Both the position numbers and the translations under genes were made by a program. The notes beneath the pieces are model-generated. The model was given only the letters and a program-made list of their open reading frames with translations, made no database searches and was not told where the DNA came from. From Eudorina sp. 2006-703-Eu-15 (Eukaryota; Chlorophyta; Chlorophyceae; Chlamydomonadales; Volvocaceae), in assembly GCA_003117195.1 (NCBI GenBank), contig BDSI01000063.1, positions 381,404 through 445,403 on the forward strand: DNA of 64,000 bases. Reading direction: 5' to 3'. Below are positions 1 to 11,064 of the stretch, one piece after another (positions within the stretch are counted from its first letter, which is position 1; the number at the start of each line of letters is the position of its first letter).

Positions 1-1737
1 ACCCGGCCTAGTCCGGACAGCCGCGGGCCCAGCCCTGCCACCGGTCGTCCGGGAGCCGCCGTCGCCACCCAGCCGCTGCCGCCGGACCCGCCTAGTCCGG
101 AGCCGCCGTCGCCACCCAGCCCGCTGCCACCGGACCCGCCTAGTCCGGAGCCGCCGTCGCCACCCAGCCCGCTGCCACCGGACCCGCCTAGTCCGGAGCC
201 GCCGTCGCCACCCAGCCCGCTAGGCCACCCGCGCCCCGCCCAGCCCGCTGCCAGCCGCCGTCCCACCCAGCCCGCGCCCCGGACCCGCCTAGTCCGGAGC
301 CGCCGTCGCCACCAGCCGCTGCCACCGGACCCGCCAGTTTGCAGCAGCCGTCGCCACCCAGCCGCTGCCACCGGACCCGCCTAGTCCGGAGCCGCCGTCG
401 CCACCCAGCCCGCTGCGCCGGACCCGCCTAGTCCGGAGCCGCCGTCGCCACCCAGCCCGCTGCACCGACCGCCTAGTCCGGAGCCGCCGTCGCCACCCAG
501 CCCGCTGCCACCGGACCCGCCTAGTCTGGAGCCGCCGTCGCCACCCAGCCCGCTGCCACCGACCGCCTAGTCCGGAGCCGCCGTCGCCACCCAGCCGCTG
601 CCACCGGACCCGCCTAGTCCGGAGCCGCCGTCGCCACCCAGCCGCTGCCGCCGGACCCGCCTAGTCCGCAGCCGCCGTCGCCACCCAGCCCGCTGCCACC
701 GCGAGCCCGCCTAGTCCGGAGCCGCCGTCGCACCCAGCCCGCTGCCACCGGACCGCCTAGTCAGCCGCCGTCGCCACCCAGCCCGCTGCCACCGGACCCG
801 CTAGTCCGGCAGCCGCCGTCGCCACCCAGCCCGCTGCCACCGGACCCGCCTAGTCCGGAGCGCCGTCGCCACCCAGCCCGCTGCCCGCCGGACCCGCCTA
901 GTCCGAGCCGCCGTCGCCACCCAGCCGCTGCCCGCCGGACCCGCCTATCCGGAGCCGCCGTCGCCACCCAGCCGCTGCCACCGGACCCGCCTAGGTCCGA
1001 GCGCCGTCGGCCACCCAGCCGCTGCCACCGACCCGCCTAGTCCGGAGGCCGCCGTCGCCACCAGCCCGCTGCCACCGGACCCGCCTAGTCCGTCGCCACC
1101 CAGCCCGCTGCCGCCGACCCGCCGTCGCAGCCGCGCGCGCACCCAGCCCGCTGCCACCGGACCCGCCTAGTCCGGAGCCGCCGTCGCCACCCAGCCCGCT
1201 GCCACCGGACCCGCCTAGTCCGCAGCCGCCGTCGCCACCCAGCCCGCTGCCACCGGACCCGCCTAGTCCGAGCCGCCGTCGCCCCCCCCCCCCCCCCCCC
1301 CCCCCCCCCGCCCCCCACCGGACCCGCCTAGTCCGCAGCCGCCGTCGCCACCCAGCCCGCTGCCACCAGACCCGCCTAGTCCGCAGCCGCCGTCGCCACC
1401 CAGCCCGCTGCCACCAGACCCGCCTAGTCCGGAGCCGCCGTCGCCACCCAGCCCGCTGCCACGGGACCCGCCTAGTCCGGAGCCGCCGTCGCCACCCAGC
1501 CCGCTGCCACCGGACCCGCCTAGTCCGGAGCCGCCGTCGCCACCCAGCCCGCTGCCACCGGACCCGCCTAGTCCGCAGCCGCCGTCGCCACCCAGCCCTC
1601 TACTGCCGGACCCGCGTAGTCCGCAGCCGCCGTCGCCACGCAGCCCGCTGCCGCCGGACCCGCCCAGTCCGCAGCCGCCGTCGCCACCCAGCCCTCTGCC
1701 GCCGGACCCGCCTAGTCCGGAGCCGCCGTCGCCATCT
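1..1737 (+). repeat. 48-bp coding minisatellite ([16 protein letters not shown] units)
   Basis: Tandem 48-bp units encode the 16-residue motif [16 protein letters not shown], with GAG/CAG (Glu/Gln) variation at one position. From about 1310 to 1737 the units are in frame with the downstream gene. Before that, many units have lost or gained one to a few bases, so no frame stays open. The last unit grades into unique Pro/Ser-rich coding sequence near 1735. Confidence 0.9.
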
Positions 1738-4700
1738 GTTAGTCCGCTGGCACCATCAACAGTCTCATTTCCGGACTCACCGGCCTCGTTATCGCCTCCC
1801 AGTGGGCCATCATCACCCCTCATTCCGTTTTCTTCGGCGCCACCTCCAATGCCCGGCAGCCGGCATCCGCCACCTTCCATCAACCCACTTCCGACTGCGA
1901 TCCCGCCCGCTACTCGTCCACCATTATTATCATCACCGATGCTTCCTCCACTCGACCAGCCTGGTCCGCCGGACGGGCCACCACCGCCGCCGGAGCTGCC
2001 CACCCCTCCGCCGCCTCCACCTCCGCCTCCTTCTCTGCCACCAGGGCCTCCTCCACCCGACAGCCCCAGCGCCCCGCCGCCGAGCTTCCCATCCCCCAGC
2101 CCGAGCGCGCCAACCAACCCGTCAAGGCCGCGCCTCCCATCACCGCAGCCATCGCCACCTCCCTCTCCGCCGTCGCCCCCGACCGCGATCCTTCCAGCCG
2201 GCTACCAATCCCTGCTGACCGCCTGGGTTCCGGGATTGCCCAACGCTGCTCGCCTTGAGGTGCGCTTCCCTTCCATGGTTGGGGGTGCTCACCTTCTCCT
2301 TACTCGCAGCAGTGGTCCAACCCCCTTTTCCCGCCCTGCACATCGTTTCGCAATGCAGGCGATCTCGTCCAATGTGGCCAAGTCGCTTGTTGCCAGCGGA
2401 ACTGCCGCCGTGACCACTTCGGTCGTTCTGGCCCACATGGGCGCCGTGTACCGCCTGCCGACCCAGATCGCTGGCCGCAGCTCCAGCGGCGGTGGCAGGA
2501 GGCGGCTGTCGCAGGTGGCGCCTTCAACGCCTCCGTCCCCCGCCCCGCCCGCCTCCAGCCCTCAGTGCACTTCCTGTACGGCCTCGGTGACGAACGCCAT
2601 GGCGGCCAGCCTTTGCGTCTTGGTTCCGGGGCAGAATTGCAGGTGTGGCCAAGGGGCGCGACGTGGGAACCTTACCTGACGTTACTTTGGAAAACCTGAG
2701 CTTATCTGACAGGACCTGACAGGACCTAACATTTCCTGACAGTTCTCGGCCCTTCTTGACCAGGGATTACTCAGACGGGCTGTTATTACCACCTGGGGTG
2801 TGCGCGTCGTAGACACAGCATCGTGCTGTCGTCCGGATTGAGATTGACACTACCCCACCCACCCGATCACCGATCAGATTACCACCCCACCCGCACCGCC
2901 CCGCACCTGGCCCTGCAGCCAAGTGACCGCTACTTGCCTCAACGCCAGCAGCGCTGCGGCCGCCGCGGCCTCCTACCCTGCCTTGCCGCCGCGCGCTCTA
3001 GCCGCCGTGGCCAACGACACTGCCTGTGCCGGCTACGTGGCGGTCGTTATCGGTTACAAGGACGCGGCGCAGCAGGTGCGGCTCCAGGGGGGGTTTTGCG
3101 CCAGACCGGGCGCTGGTCACTAAGGCTGGCACTTCACTGCATCGCTGGGGGTTCAGGTGAAAAAAGGGAAGGGGGGCTTGGGGGTTGTCGGCTTGCACGA
3201 TAGCGGAATGGGACACGCTGGGGGGAGGGGAGGGTATGGGAGGGGAGGGTATGGGAGGGCTTCTGGTTTGTAGATCCTGCAAGCAGCGGTTATCAGGCCC
3301 CCCGCCAGCGTCCTCGTCAATCTGATGACAACACCCGCCCGCCCCATCGCTTTTGCTGCGCCCCTGGCGGCGCTCTCACAGGACGTGATCATGCGGGCGA
3401 TCTTGGCGCAACCGGTAGGTGCGAAAGCGCTAGGGGCACGCGACCAAAATCTCACCCAACGGAAAGCTCTAGGGGCACGCGACCAAAATCTCAAGCAATC
3501 GCCAAAATGGCCACGCCGCCAACCCTGGATGCGTCGTGTTCAGTTGCTGAAACAACATTCACACATACCGTATACACACACGCACCATTCATACATTTTA
3601 CAGGTCGGTAACTAATCCGTTTGCGTGCGTCGTGCGTCTCCGTATTTAGTATTTGCGGTATGATTTGCCTTGCGGTGGTGGCGCGGCTGCCTTGTCCGCG
3701 CGCCTGCATATGGTAAGTTTTTTCCTCGCAGGTTCTATGGTAAGTATATTGCTACCTGGGATCGGGCGGGCGGGCTGGTTGCAATTTTAAACACACGCAC
3801 CTGGGCTGGGTCGGACGGGTTCTTCTTCTTACCACACGCACGTGGGTCTACACACGCGCGCACATGTTGCCGCATCGTGCATTCGTGGTGGCATCTCACC
3901 CCCCAGGCGGTTGAGGTGTCTCGCCCGCTGACTACCGCCTGTCTCAGCCCCTCACTGCCCCGACGAGCCCCCCCGGGCCCCCAGACCTCAGCGTCCCTGA
4001 CCCCCCTTCCCCTCTTCCCCACGGGGTTGCCCTGCCGCCAGGTCAATGTGAGCGGTGTGGGCAGTGTGAACCCGCCCTCGTCCTCCGACATGGTGGTCTC
4101 CACACAGCTGCTGTTGGTGGTTGCCAACGTACCGCCCACCTCGTCAACAAGTGGGTGCCGCGCCGCGCGCTACGTCGTACGGTAGCCCAGTGATGGTGGC
4201 CTAGGGCCGAACGGCAGCACTGTCCGCAACAGGCGTACTGTTTGTGCTGTACTGTACTGCGTGTACTGTACTGTACTGTACTGTTGGTACGGTACGGTAC
4301 GGTACGGTACTCTCCGCAGTACGGTGGAGGTCGGGGGGATGTTGGGGTTTTCTGAGATATTTTTTTGACGGGGTAATGGGGCTGAGCTTTCTGGTACTCT
4401 GGCTGCGGGTGATTACCCTGCCCTGCCCTGACAAGTGACAACCCACCCACCCACCCACCGACCCATCCCATCCCGGTGTGTGTTGCGCAGCCGCGCCTCC
4501 GCTGGTGGTGGACAGCGACCTGGTGGCGCGGGGCGTTGCGGCGGCCATGGGCCTGCCGTCAGACCGGGTGGGTAGCGGCCGTACCCTCGCCGACAACGGG
4601 GTGTGCGTTTGCTCGCACTGGCTCCCGGTGCCACCCGTTGGAAACGTGCGTAGGGGCACACCCACCTGAATAGGTTTCGTGTGTCGCGCGGGCCCCCTCG

Positions 4701-4775
4701 AGCACTCACACACACGCACACACATGTCACGCACTCCTGTTCTGCCTGCCTCAGACACAGACACACACACACACA

Positions 4776-4817
<42 letters not shown>

Positions 4818-5435
4818 TCGTGCGTCTCCGTATTTAGTATTTGCGGTATGATTTGCCTTGCGGTGGTGGCGCGGCTGCCTTGTCCGCGCGCCTGCATCTG
4901 GTAAGTTTTTCCTCGCAGGTTCTATGGTAAGTATATTACCACCTGGGATCGGGCGGGCGGGCGGGTTGCAATTCTAAACACACACACACACACACACACA
5001 TACCCGGACCCCAACAAGTCCTGACGCGTGCGAGACGCCCCGCTGGGACTCAGCTGGGCGGGCAGGCCTGCCGGAGGGTGCAACCCTAGCTAGTATGATT
5101 AGGTTGGGACGCGGGACCAGGCTAGTTTTACCGCACCGGGCAGGGGCACGCCTCCGAATTGCCGAGGAACGCGCCCTGGGTGCTGCAAGGACTTGAGGAG
5201 GTTGAACAGCGGACTGCGAAGCGCAGACCGCCCGGGATGGGCTTCCGCCCAATCCCTTGAGGGGGCACAGCTGTCACCGATCCTCAGGGATCGGGCGCGC
5301 GCCCTTGGTTGAGAGCGAGGGGACAGAGGCCCCTTACGCCCCTCTCCCCCGAATCCGGGGGAGAGTGCTTCGGCGGTCTCCCGTATGGGGCGGGTTAGCC
5401 CCCCCGGCCAGCGTCGGCCCGGCAGATATGTAACG

Positions 5436-5478
<43 letters not shown>

Positions 5479-6579
5479 CTACGTGCCTTGCATTCAACAC
5501 AAGTACTCCCGGACCTCTTGCGGACGCCCGCCCGCCCGCTGGCCCGCTTAAAACGCCCCACTCCTCCGCTGCAGGTTTTCATTACATTGGACAGCTCGGA
5601 CTTCAGCCCCAGCGACGGGTTCAGCCCCTCCCCATCGGCCAGCGGCTCCATCTCGGCCCCCCCGCAGCCGCCGTCGGATTTCTGCGACGGCAAGTTCACG
5701 TTCGCTTCGCTGTGCGGAGCAGCCGCTGTGGGGGCCGTGGTGGGCATCGCCGTGGGTGGGGCGATGTTCCTCGGGGTGATGCTGCTGCTGGGGACGGCGC
5801 TGGTGACATCCTCAGGGGCACGCCAGCCCCGTGTGCAGCCGCGCGAGGTGGACCCCGGCGCTGCCCTCGGCGGCTACCCGGCCCCGCAGTCCCCCATGGG
5901 GTTCAACGCCGCGCCGACGTCACCGTACGGGGCGCTACCGCTGAACCAGCCATCGCCGTGGTCTCGGAGCCCGTACAGCATCGGGGCTACGACCCGAGGT
6001 GGCGAGCCCATGGTCTGGGAAGCAGCGCCATGGGGGCAGGATTACGTGCGGCCGGCGACGACGCCCGTGCCCATGACCCCAGGACCCGGCCGCAGGACGG
6101 CCACCGTGATGCCGCTGCCGCCGGTCTGGCGGCCACCTGAGCGGCGCCAGGCGCCGTACCGCGCGGGTATCGCCATGCCGCCGACGCCGTCGCTGCCTCA
6201 GGCGGTTTGGAGCCCCGGGTCCGGGTCGCAGTCGGGGTGGCAGCGGTACGGCCTTGGCAGCCGCGGTGCTGCCGGCTATTCGGCTGCGGGCGCACAGGAC
6301 TTCCACCAGATCAACATGGGGATGGGAGCGGATGGAGGTCAGGTGGTGGTGGAAGACCCGGGCGTGCTGCCGGGCGTCGGTACGCAGGCAGGGGGGTACG
6401 CGACTCCGCAGCCGCAGCCGCAGCCGCAGGGCGCCCCGCCGCCGAAACCCGGGACGCTGGACTTGCTGCAGCCCATGTCACCCAACGGGGTCGGAGGTAG
6501 GAGACCGTACGGCAACCTGCAGGCCGCGCAACCGAGCCCACTGGGCCGCGGGTCGGGCATTTACCGCAGTGGGTGGTGA
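1..6579 (+). CDS. Pro-rich (hydroxyproline-type) single-pass membrane glycoprotein, 5' end missing
   Basis: The N-terminus lies outside the window. Exons I can join with consistent phase are 1267-2642 (open frame), 2919-3075, 3274-3414, 4042-4150, 4491-4567 and 5575-6579 (TGA). The 2919 exon could instead end at 3115. The first exon encodes 16-residue repeats [16 protein letters not shown] and then a PPPP-rich stretch, as in volvocine cell-wall/pherophorin-type glycoproteins. A Cys-containing globular part follows (about 2200-4567). Its end, joined across introns as ...[17 protein letters not shown], resembles a small alpha/beta extracellular module. Exon 6 has FCDGKF, then one strong hydrophobic helix ([20 protein letters not shown], about 5728-5787), then a tail of about 250 residues rich in Pro, Gly and Gln. 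I infer a plasma-membrane protein with a wall-facing Pro-rich rod and a cytoplasmic tail. I cannot name the family. Frame is broken many times before 1267, probably by sequence errors in the repeat. Confidence 0.7.
1282..1309. repeat. 28-bp poly-C run inside the coding minisatellite
   Basis: An uninterrupted run of 28 C replaces part of one 48-bp unit, followed by G and six more C. A TAG (1264-1266) stands just upstream in the frame used downstream. The run is probably an assembly or consensus artefact in a C-rich repeat. Confidence 0.8.
3220..3259 (+). repeat. G-rich tract (GGGAGGGGAGGGTAT repeats) before a splice acceptor
   Basis: Repeated GGGAGGGGAGGGTAT-type blocks give more than four runs of three or more G on the coding strand. 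They end about 14 nt before the proposed acceptor TTTGTAG at 3267-3273. The tract could form a G-quadruplex in the pre-mRNA. Confidence 0.6.
3423..3500. repeat. 39-bp tandem duplication in intron
   Basis: Two adjacent copies (3423-3461 and 3462-3500) share GGGGCACGCGACCAAAATCT and flanking bases. They lie just after the donor GTAGGT of the exon ending at 3414. No coding role is seen. Confidence 0.8.
3625..3798 (+). repeat. Intronic direct repeat, copy 1 of about 170 bp
   Basis: This block starts GTGCGTCGTGCGTCTCCG and ends at an AAACACACGCAC tail. It recurs with few changes at 4813-4985 in the next intron of the same gene. It contains GTAAGT, then CCTCGCAG, then eight bases GTTCTATG, then GTAAGT (cassette 3732-3739). 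Confidence 0.9.
4247..4310. repeat. Pentanucleotide microsatellites (GTACT)n and (GTACG)n
   Basis: (TGTAC)n changes to (GGTAC)n within the intron between the exons ending at 4150 and starting at 4491. Confidence 0.9.
4754..4812. repeat. (AC)n microsatellite
   Basis: A dinucleotide AC run with a few AG interruptions directly abuts the second copy of the intronic direct repeat. Confidence 0.95.
4813..4985 (+). repeat. Intronic direct repeat, copy 2 of about 170 bp
   Basis: Near-identical to 3625-3798, including the GTAAGT / CCTCGCAG / GTTCTATG / GTAAGT arrangement (cassette 4919-4926). It is bounded on both sides by (AC)n, and a further AC run follows at 4977-5000. Confidence 0.9.
5342..5365. 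repeat. Perfect 10-bp palindrome with AATC loop
   Basis: CTCTCCCCCG and CGGGGGAGAG flank a 4-base loop inside the last intron of the Pro-rich gene. The surrounding 5001-5430 stretch is unlike the AC-rich intron and may be part of a repeat element. Nothing coding is seen. Confidence 0.7.
5440..5475. repeat. (AC)n microsatellite
   Basis: A pure AC dinucleotide run about 100 bp before the last exon of the Pro-rich gene. Confidence 0.95.
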
Positions 6580-8798
6580 TAGGAGGGGGCGCGCGCGGCG
6601 GCCTGCTGGCAAGAGCATGGAGCAGTCGTCGGTGCGTGGCACCGCACGTCGGTGCGTGCGGTGGGTGCAGTGGCCACTGGCTGCGCCGTTGCGGTGGTAG
6701 CCAGGTGGGTACTGGGTAGGTAGGCAGCAGGCCCTCTTCACGGCAGGTGGGACGCAGGCCCTCATCCACCTGGCGATCGGGTGGCTGCATGCTTGCATCC
6801 GCCGGCAGCAGGAGGGCCGCAGTATCCCGCGGGCTGTCGAGGAGCGAATCCTGTCTGGCTAACTCAGCGAGGCTTACTGGGCTAATGAATGCGATGGAGT
6901 AATGATTGTGATGGAATGGCGTGCGAGGACCAACGGACGTCATGACCTGGGGAATGGACGGACGATTGCTACCCAACACATTCAAGTATAGAAGCCGGAG
7001 CAAGATTGCTTGCGTGGAAAGTGACTGACAATCACGAGTCATGAGTTGTTGTTGCGTGTGGGAATACGTGGCCAGGGCTGACTGCGGTTCATCCTTGGGA
7101 AGGGATTCACAGTGCTTCCCGAGGAGGGGACAGAGTGCACCCCGCCCTGCTCTCAACCCGACTCGGACACCACCCTTGCTCAGATAACACCCTGCCTGCG
7201 CTGACTCTGACGGGATATTAAGCAAGGGCAATTGAGTCGATGTGCCCGCAGGGAATCACGCCCGCCCGCGATTTTTCCGTATGTTATCTGTTCTTGTGGT
7301 GCGTGTACTGGATGCCAGCCATGGGTCGCCTTTCCGTTGTTCCCGGGGGAGTTCCGAGTGGATGTGCACGCTTTTCACGACGCACAACATGAGCCTGTAT
7401 GTGCTACAGGGTTTGCGTGATATCGATACGACGCAGGTACTGCTGTGCAGCCGCTGTATACGAATATACTGTTTTGGTTTGATACTGATTCCCGTGCACT
7501 TGAGAAGGCGTAACTTTCGACCTCGGCCGTTTTACGAAATGCCGTGAATCGAAACCTCGCCGCTGGGTTCACCGGCGGCGAACTCGCATAGCTGTGAGCT
7601 TGCGCATAAACAATGACGGTGATGCGCGTGCTTGCATTGGGAGCGCGTGCGCGAGTGTGACTGTGTGCTTACGTCTTGACAGTACGACAGCCATGACTGT
7701 TTCCCCAGCACGCATTGTGAACACTGACGCAACGGCGGGCGTGCTGATCTGCACTGTGTGAACCTTTGCTGAGTGATGTACTACCCCTTCCAAGTGTTGG
7801 ACTGAGCGGGCGATTTCTCTCGTACTGTACGGCATACTCATCTGCCCGGTACACGGTTTGGTGATGTATAGGAGACCGTCTTGGTATGATGCATAATCTG
7901 TGTTTACGTTCACGTGTGGTGTTCGAGCGCCTCTGCCAGCTGATGTAGGACATTGCTATGCCCCTGAGGCTGCTCGGCCCCGCCTGCTGCATTGACTGTG
8001 TCTGGTGGATTATTTTTTTAGGGCAGGTGAAGAAGAATAATGTTGTCTAAGGGATGTGAACGCATTCCAGGTTCGCCATCAGGGTCAGCTCCTTGTGGGG
8101 CAACCCGACCTGCTGGCCCGACCGGCGCAGATGGCGAGTTCCTTGCTTGCCTCGGGGGAAAGGGTTTGGTTAGCCTGCATGAGTGCCCGTGGCTACCCGC
8201 TTGTTTCCCGCGCCTTGCAGGGCCACTCCATCCGGCAATACCTGTGACCGGAGTTCACGTGCCAGCTGTACGGGTGGTGAGCTGTGCATTGGGCGTAAGA
8301 GTCCCGGTGGACGTGCAAATACACATGTGTGTGCAGCTGTGCTTTGTGATGCTTGTTGGCCTACCAATGATACGCGTCAGCGGGCAACTAGCTTTGTTAG
8401 AGTGTTAGAGGCTGAAAAGGGGAGGAACCCACTTTATTGGCCCAGTTGAAGTTCCTACGCAGGCGGGCAATACCGCCGCACAAGCCTGGCGGTCGGTATC
8501 ATAATCTTCCCACACACCTACGCATTTCCGTTAATATCGTGGTGTTTGCAACACCATGGAGCTGTAACGGTTCAAAAAATGGAGCTCAATACCCGGTGGC
8601 AGCGTATATAGTATCTCAAGGGGTCTGGTCATGGTGGCAGCAGAACCGCCGTGGTACGCCATGGTGTACTTACGACGCATGACTGAGACCTCCGTGCAGT
8701 ATACGAGACGAATAATGAAACGAGCAGCGATAATACTGCAAAACAGCGAATGTTTCACTTACAACGGATAAGCGAATCGTACGCCTGTGCGATATACA
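6580..8798. other. Downstream/intergenic stretch, no gene recognised
   Basis: The first part must contain the 3' UTR of the Pro-rich gene. Base composition falls towards AT-richer unique sequence after about 6830. I see no conserved coding exon on either strand. Open frames here are short and lack sensible splice context. Confidence 0.6.
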
Positions 8799-10212
8799 TG
8801 AATGAATGAATGTTACAGCGGACCCCAACGGGATCATCGGTGTATACCAGAGCAAGCCCCAGTAGGCCCCACCGCCAAGGCGACAGGTCACCTCCACACC
8901 ACAACGCCGCACCCAAAGAAAACACACCGGGCCATAACCCCAACCAGTCAGACACCGAAGCAAGCAGAGGCGCGCAGCGGGGCAACACTACCAAAGGGAT
9001 AGGCACAGCAGCGGGCATAATCCCCAGAAGTGGATAAAGCCAAGCACAGGGGAGGTCGCCCACACAGGCACCCCATTACCCAGCTACCACCACCTCTGAG
9101 GCACCCAACGCAGCACCCTCTCGAGGTCTTGGAAGGCCCACGCCTGGCTCGTGACACTGCCCAGCGACCGCTAGTGGGGTAACCCGCATCATAAGAAATA
9201 ACTTGGCCAAAACACCATATACATGATATACATGAAAGTGCCCCCTACCCCGGCCAAATGTCAGGCTCCAATGAGGTTCAGGCATGTCGCCGACACTGAC
9301 CCAGGCATCTCCCCCCCCAAGTGCACGAGGCAAGCGAGGAAGTTGGCTCCACCTGTGTGGCGACACGTCCTCCCGAATCCGTCCTGCAATCAGCAGCAAG
9401 GTCTCTCGGTGCAGCAACACCTACCCCCAGCTCCGGACCCCTGCGAGCGCCGGGCCTTATGCAACGCGCTGGTGATCAGACAGCACGCCACGGCAACAGT
9501 CGCCTACTGCTGGAAATGCGCGTGGCACCCACGAAATGCGCCGCGCACCGCATCACTCGTACGTAGAACGCAGCGATGCTCTCTGTCCCGTGCACTTGTC
9601 CGCGTCCGGTGCACGTGTTCGCCTCCGGCGCGCTCATCCAAGTTCACGGTCCTCCGCGCGCGGCAAATGACAGTTTCCTCCTAAGCCTAGTTGATCTCTA
9701 TCAGTTTGCTCGCTGACCGACTTACCTCCGCCCCTGTCGGCGAGTCACGACGCCTGGCTGTGAACCATCGTCGGATGCCCAGCTCGCTGCGGTTCTTACC
9801 TCAGCAAACAGGCTGACTTCTTCCACCTGCACCTGCTGTTATCAGCTGACTGACAACTGCCACTCGCTGCGTTAGCTGCGAGCACCTAACTTCTGCCGCA
9901 ATTGCTTATCTCCTCCAGCTTCCTTAGAAATGGCAGCTCTTATCACAATGACTGTACGTCTATGCAGTGATAGAGATCAACACGGACTGCGTTCCGTGTT
10001 GCTCTGACATAGTCGCCGGCGGCCGATCCTAAGATACGCCGTACAGTTATCACCGTCCCGCGGGTCAACGGTCACATTTGCACCTAACCCGCCACCGTTA
10101 CCCATAACTGCTAACGGCCGGCCCGCAATTGGCACGAACCACAACGGTGCACGACACAAACGTGGGAACCCTCGGTTTCCAATAATCCCTGTAACGTTCA
10201 TTCATTCATTCA
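8799..10212. mobile_element. Candidate non-autonomous DNA element with (TGAA)n-GTTACAG inverted ends
   Basis: The left end reads (TGAA)3-TG-TTACAG-CGGACCCC. The right end, read inward on the other strand, is (TGAA)4-CG-TTACAG. The left ~175 bp recurs inverted at 12019-12196 at roughly 90% identity, so this is a dispersed repeat. The TTACAG-YGGACCCC end is also shared with 48263 and 49211. No transposase frame is seen. The TGAA repeats could be target sequence rather than element sequence, and the right end is less similar than the left, so the boundaries are tentative. Confidence 0.5.
9691..10001. repeat. Nested inverted-repeat segment with terminal hairpin
   Basis: TTGATCTCTATCA at 9691-9703 is exactly inverted at 9968-9980. 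It is followed at once by a hairpin (CAACACGGA at 9978-9986 pairing with bases 9992-10001, 5-base loop). This may be a small MITE-like insertion inside the larger element, or its internal structure. Confidence 0.5.
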
Positions 10213-11064
10213 ATCCCTGCGCTCCATGTTTGAAGACATATTTGTACCTGGCCTATATTTAGCGGAATGCAGGTATCTCGGCGCAGCGCATATGAACAAT
10301 GTCAGGCGCAGTCCAACGCAGATGAACAATAATGTCCAGACCCGTACATGCATGCTGTGCCGTTGGTCCTCAGGAAAGAAACCCGCAGGACCAAACCTTG
10401 CGGCTGGGCATGCTTCCGTACATACCAGGCTTCGTCCAAACCTCGTGTACAAGTGAGTGTTTGAATGAGAGGATTTAGAGCAGTGGCGTGAAACCCTCGT
10501 CCCCTGTGCAGCTTTGGCTGCGCAAGAAGTACTTGTGCCATACCCTCTTGCCATGTGACGCCCCAGCGTCAACGCCCGCCAACCTAGTATTGCGCACATG
10601 CCACCCCAACGTCCGCTCAGACTGCACAATACAATCAATATTACGGCCAGCTACAAGCTATCCTGCCCTATCCTATGCTATATGTTGCAGTGAACACTGC
10701 GAGTCGAGTATAAAGGTCGCATCAACGAACGGAAAGCTCCGAAACCCATTCATGTGTTCATACTACGCGACCTGAAGCGCCAACAACGAAAAAGAATGAC
10801 GTTCCGCCGAACGTACAGTACAGTAATGTCTTCACGGGAAACGACAGCAAGCAATGACCACCTAGTGCTGCAGAAGCACACTGGAACACACACTCGAGTT
10901 CAGATAGTCATATGCGGCATCAGTGCGGCATCAGTGCTACAGTCCCACAGCCCGAGACACCCAACCCAGCCATGCAAAGGTCAATGCACACGATTCATGC
11001 CTTTCGTTCCAGTATGAATCAAACCAAGCTGCAACATGAACAACCATACCCAGATTACAACGGA
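10213..11064. other. Intergenic / 3' flank of the large minus-strand gene
   Basis: No coding exon is recognised. A TGTAA motif on the minus strand (TTACA on plus, about 11056) lies only a few bases past the proposed stop codon of the gene to the right. Confidence 0.5.

Noticed and set aside
1263..2117. Long Gly/Ser-rich open frame on the minus strand across the minisatellite
   Set aside because: It is the antisense shadow of the Pro-rich repeat. The plus strand continues into a sensible spliced gene with a membrane helix.
4754..5475. AC-rich blocks considered as a CRISPR-like or satellite array
   Set aside because: They are simple dinucleotide microsatellites in introns, with no spacer-repeat structure.
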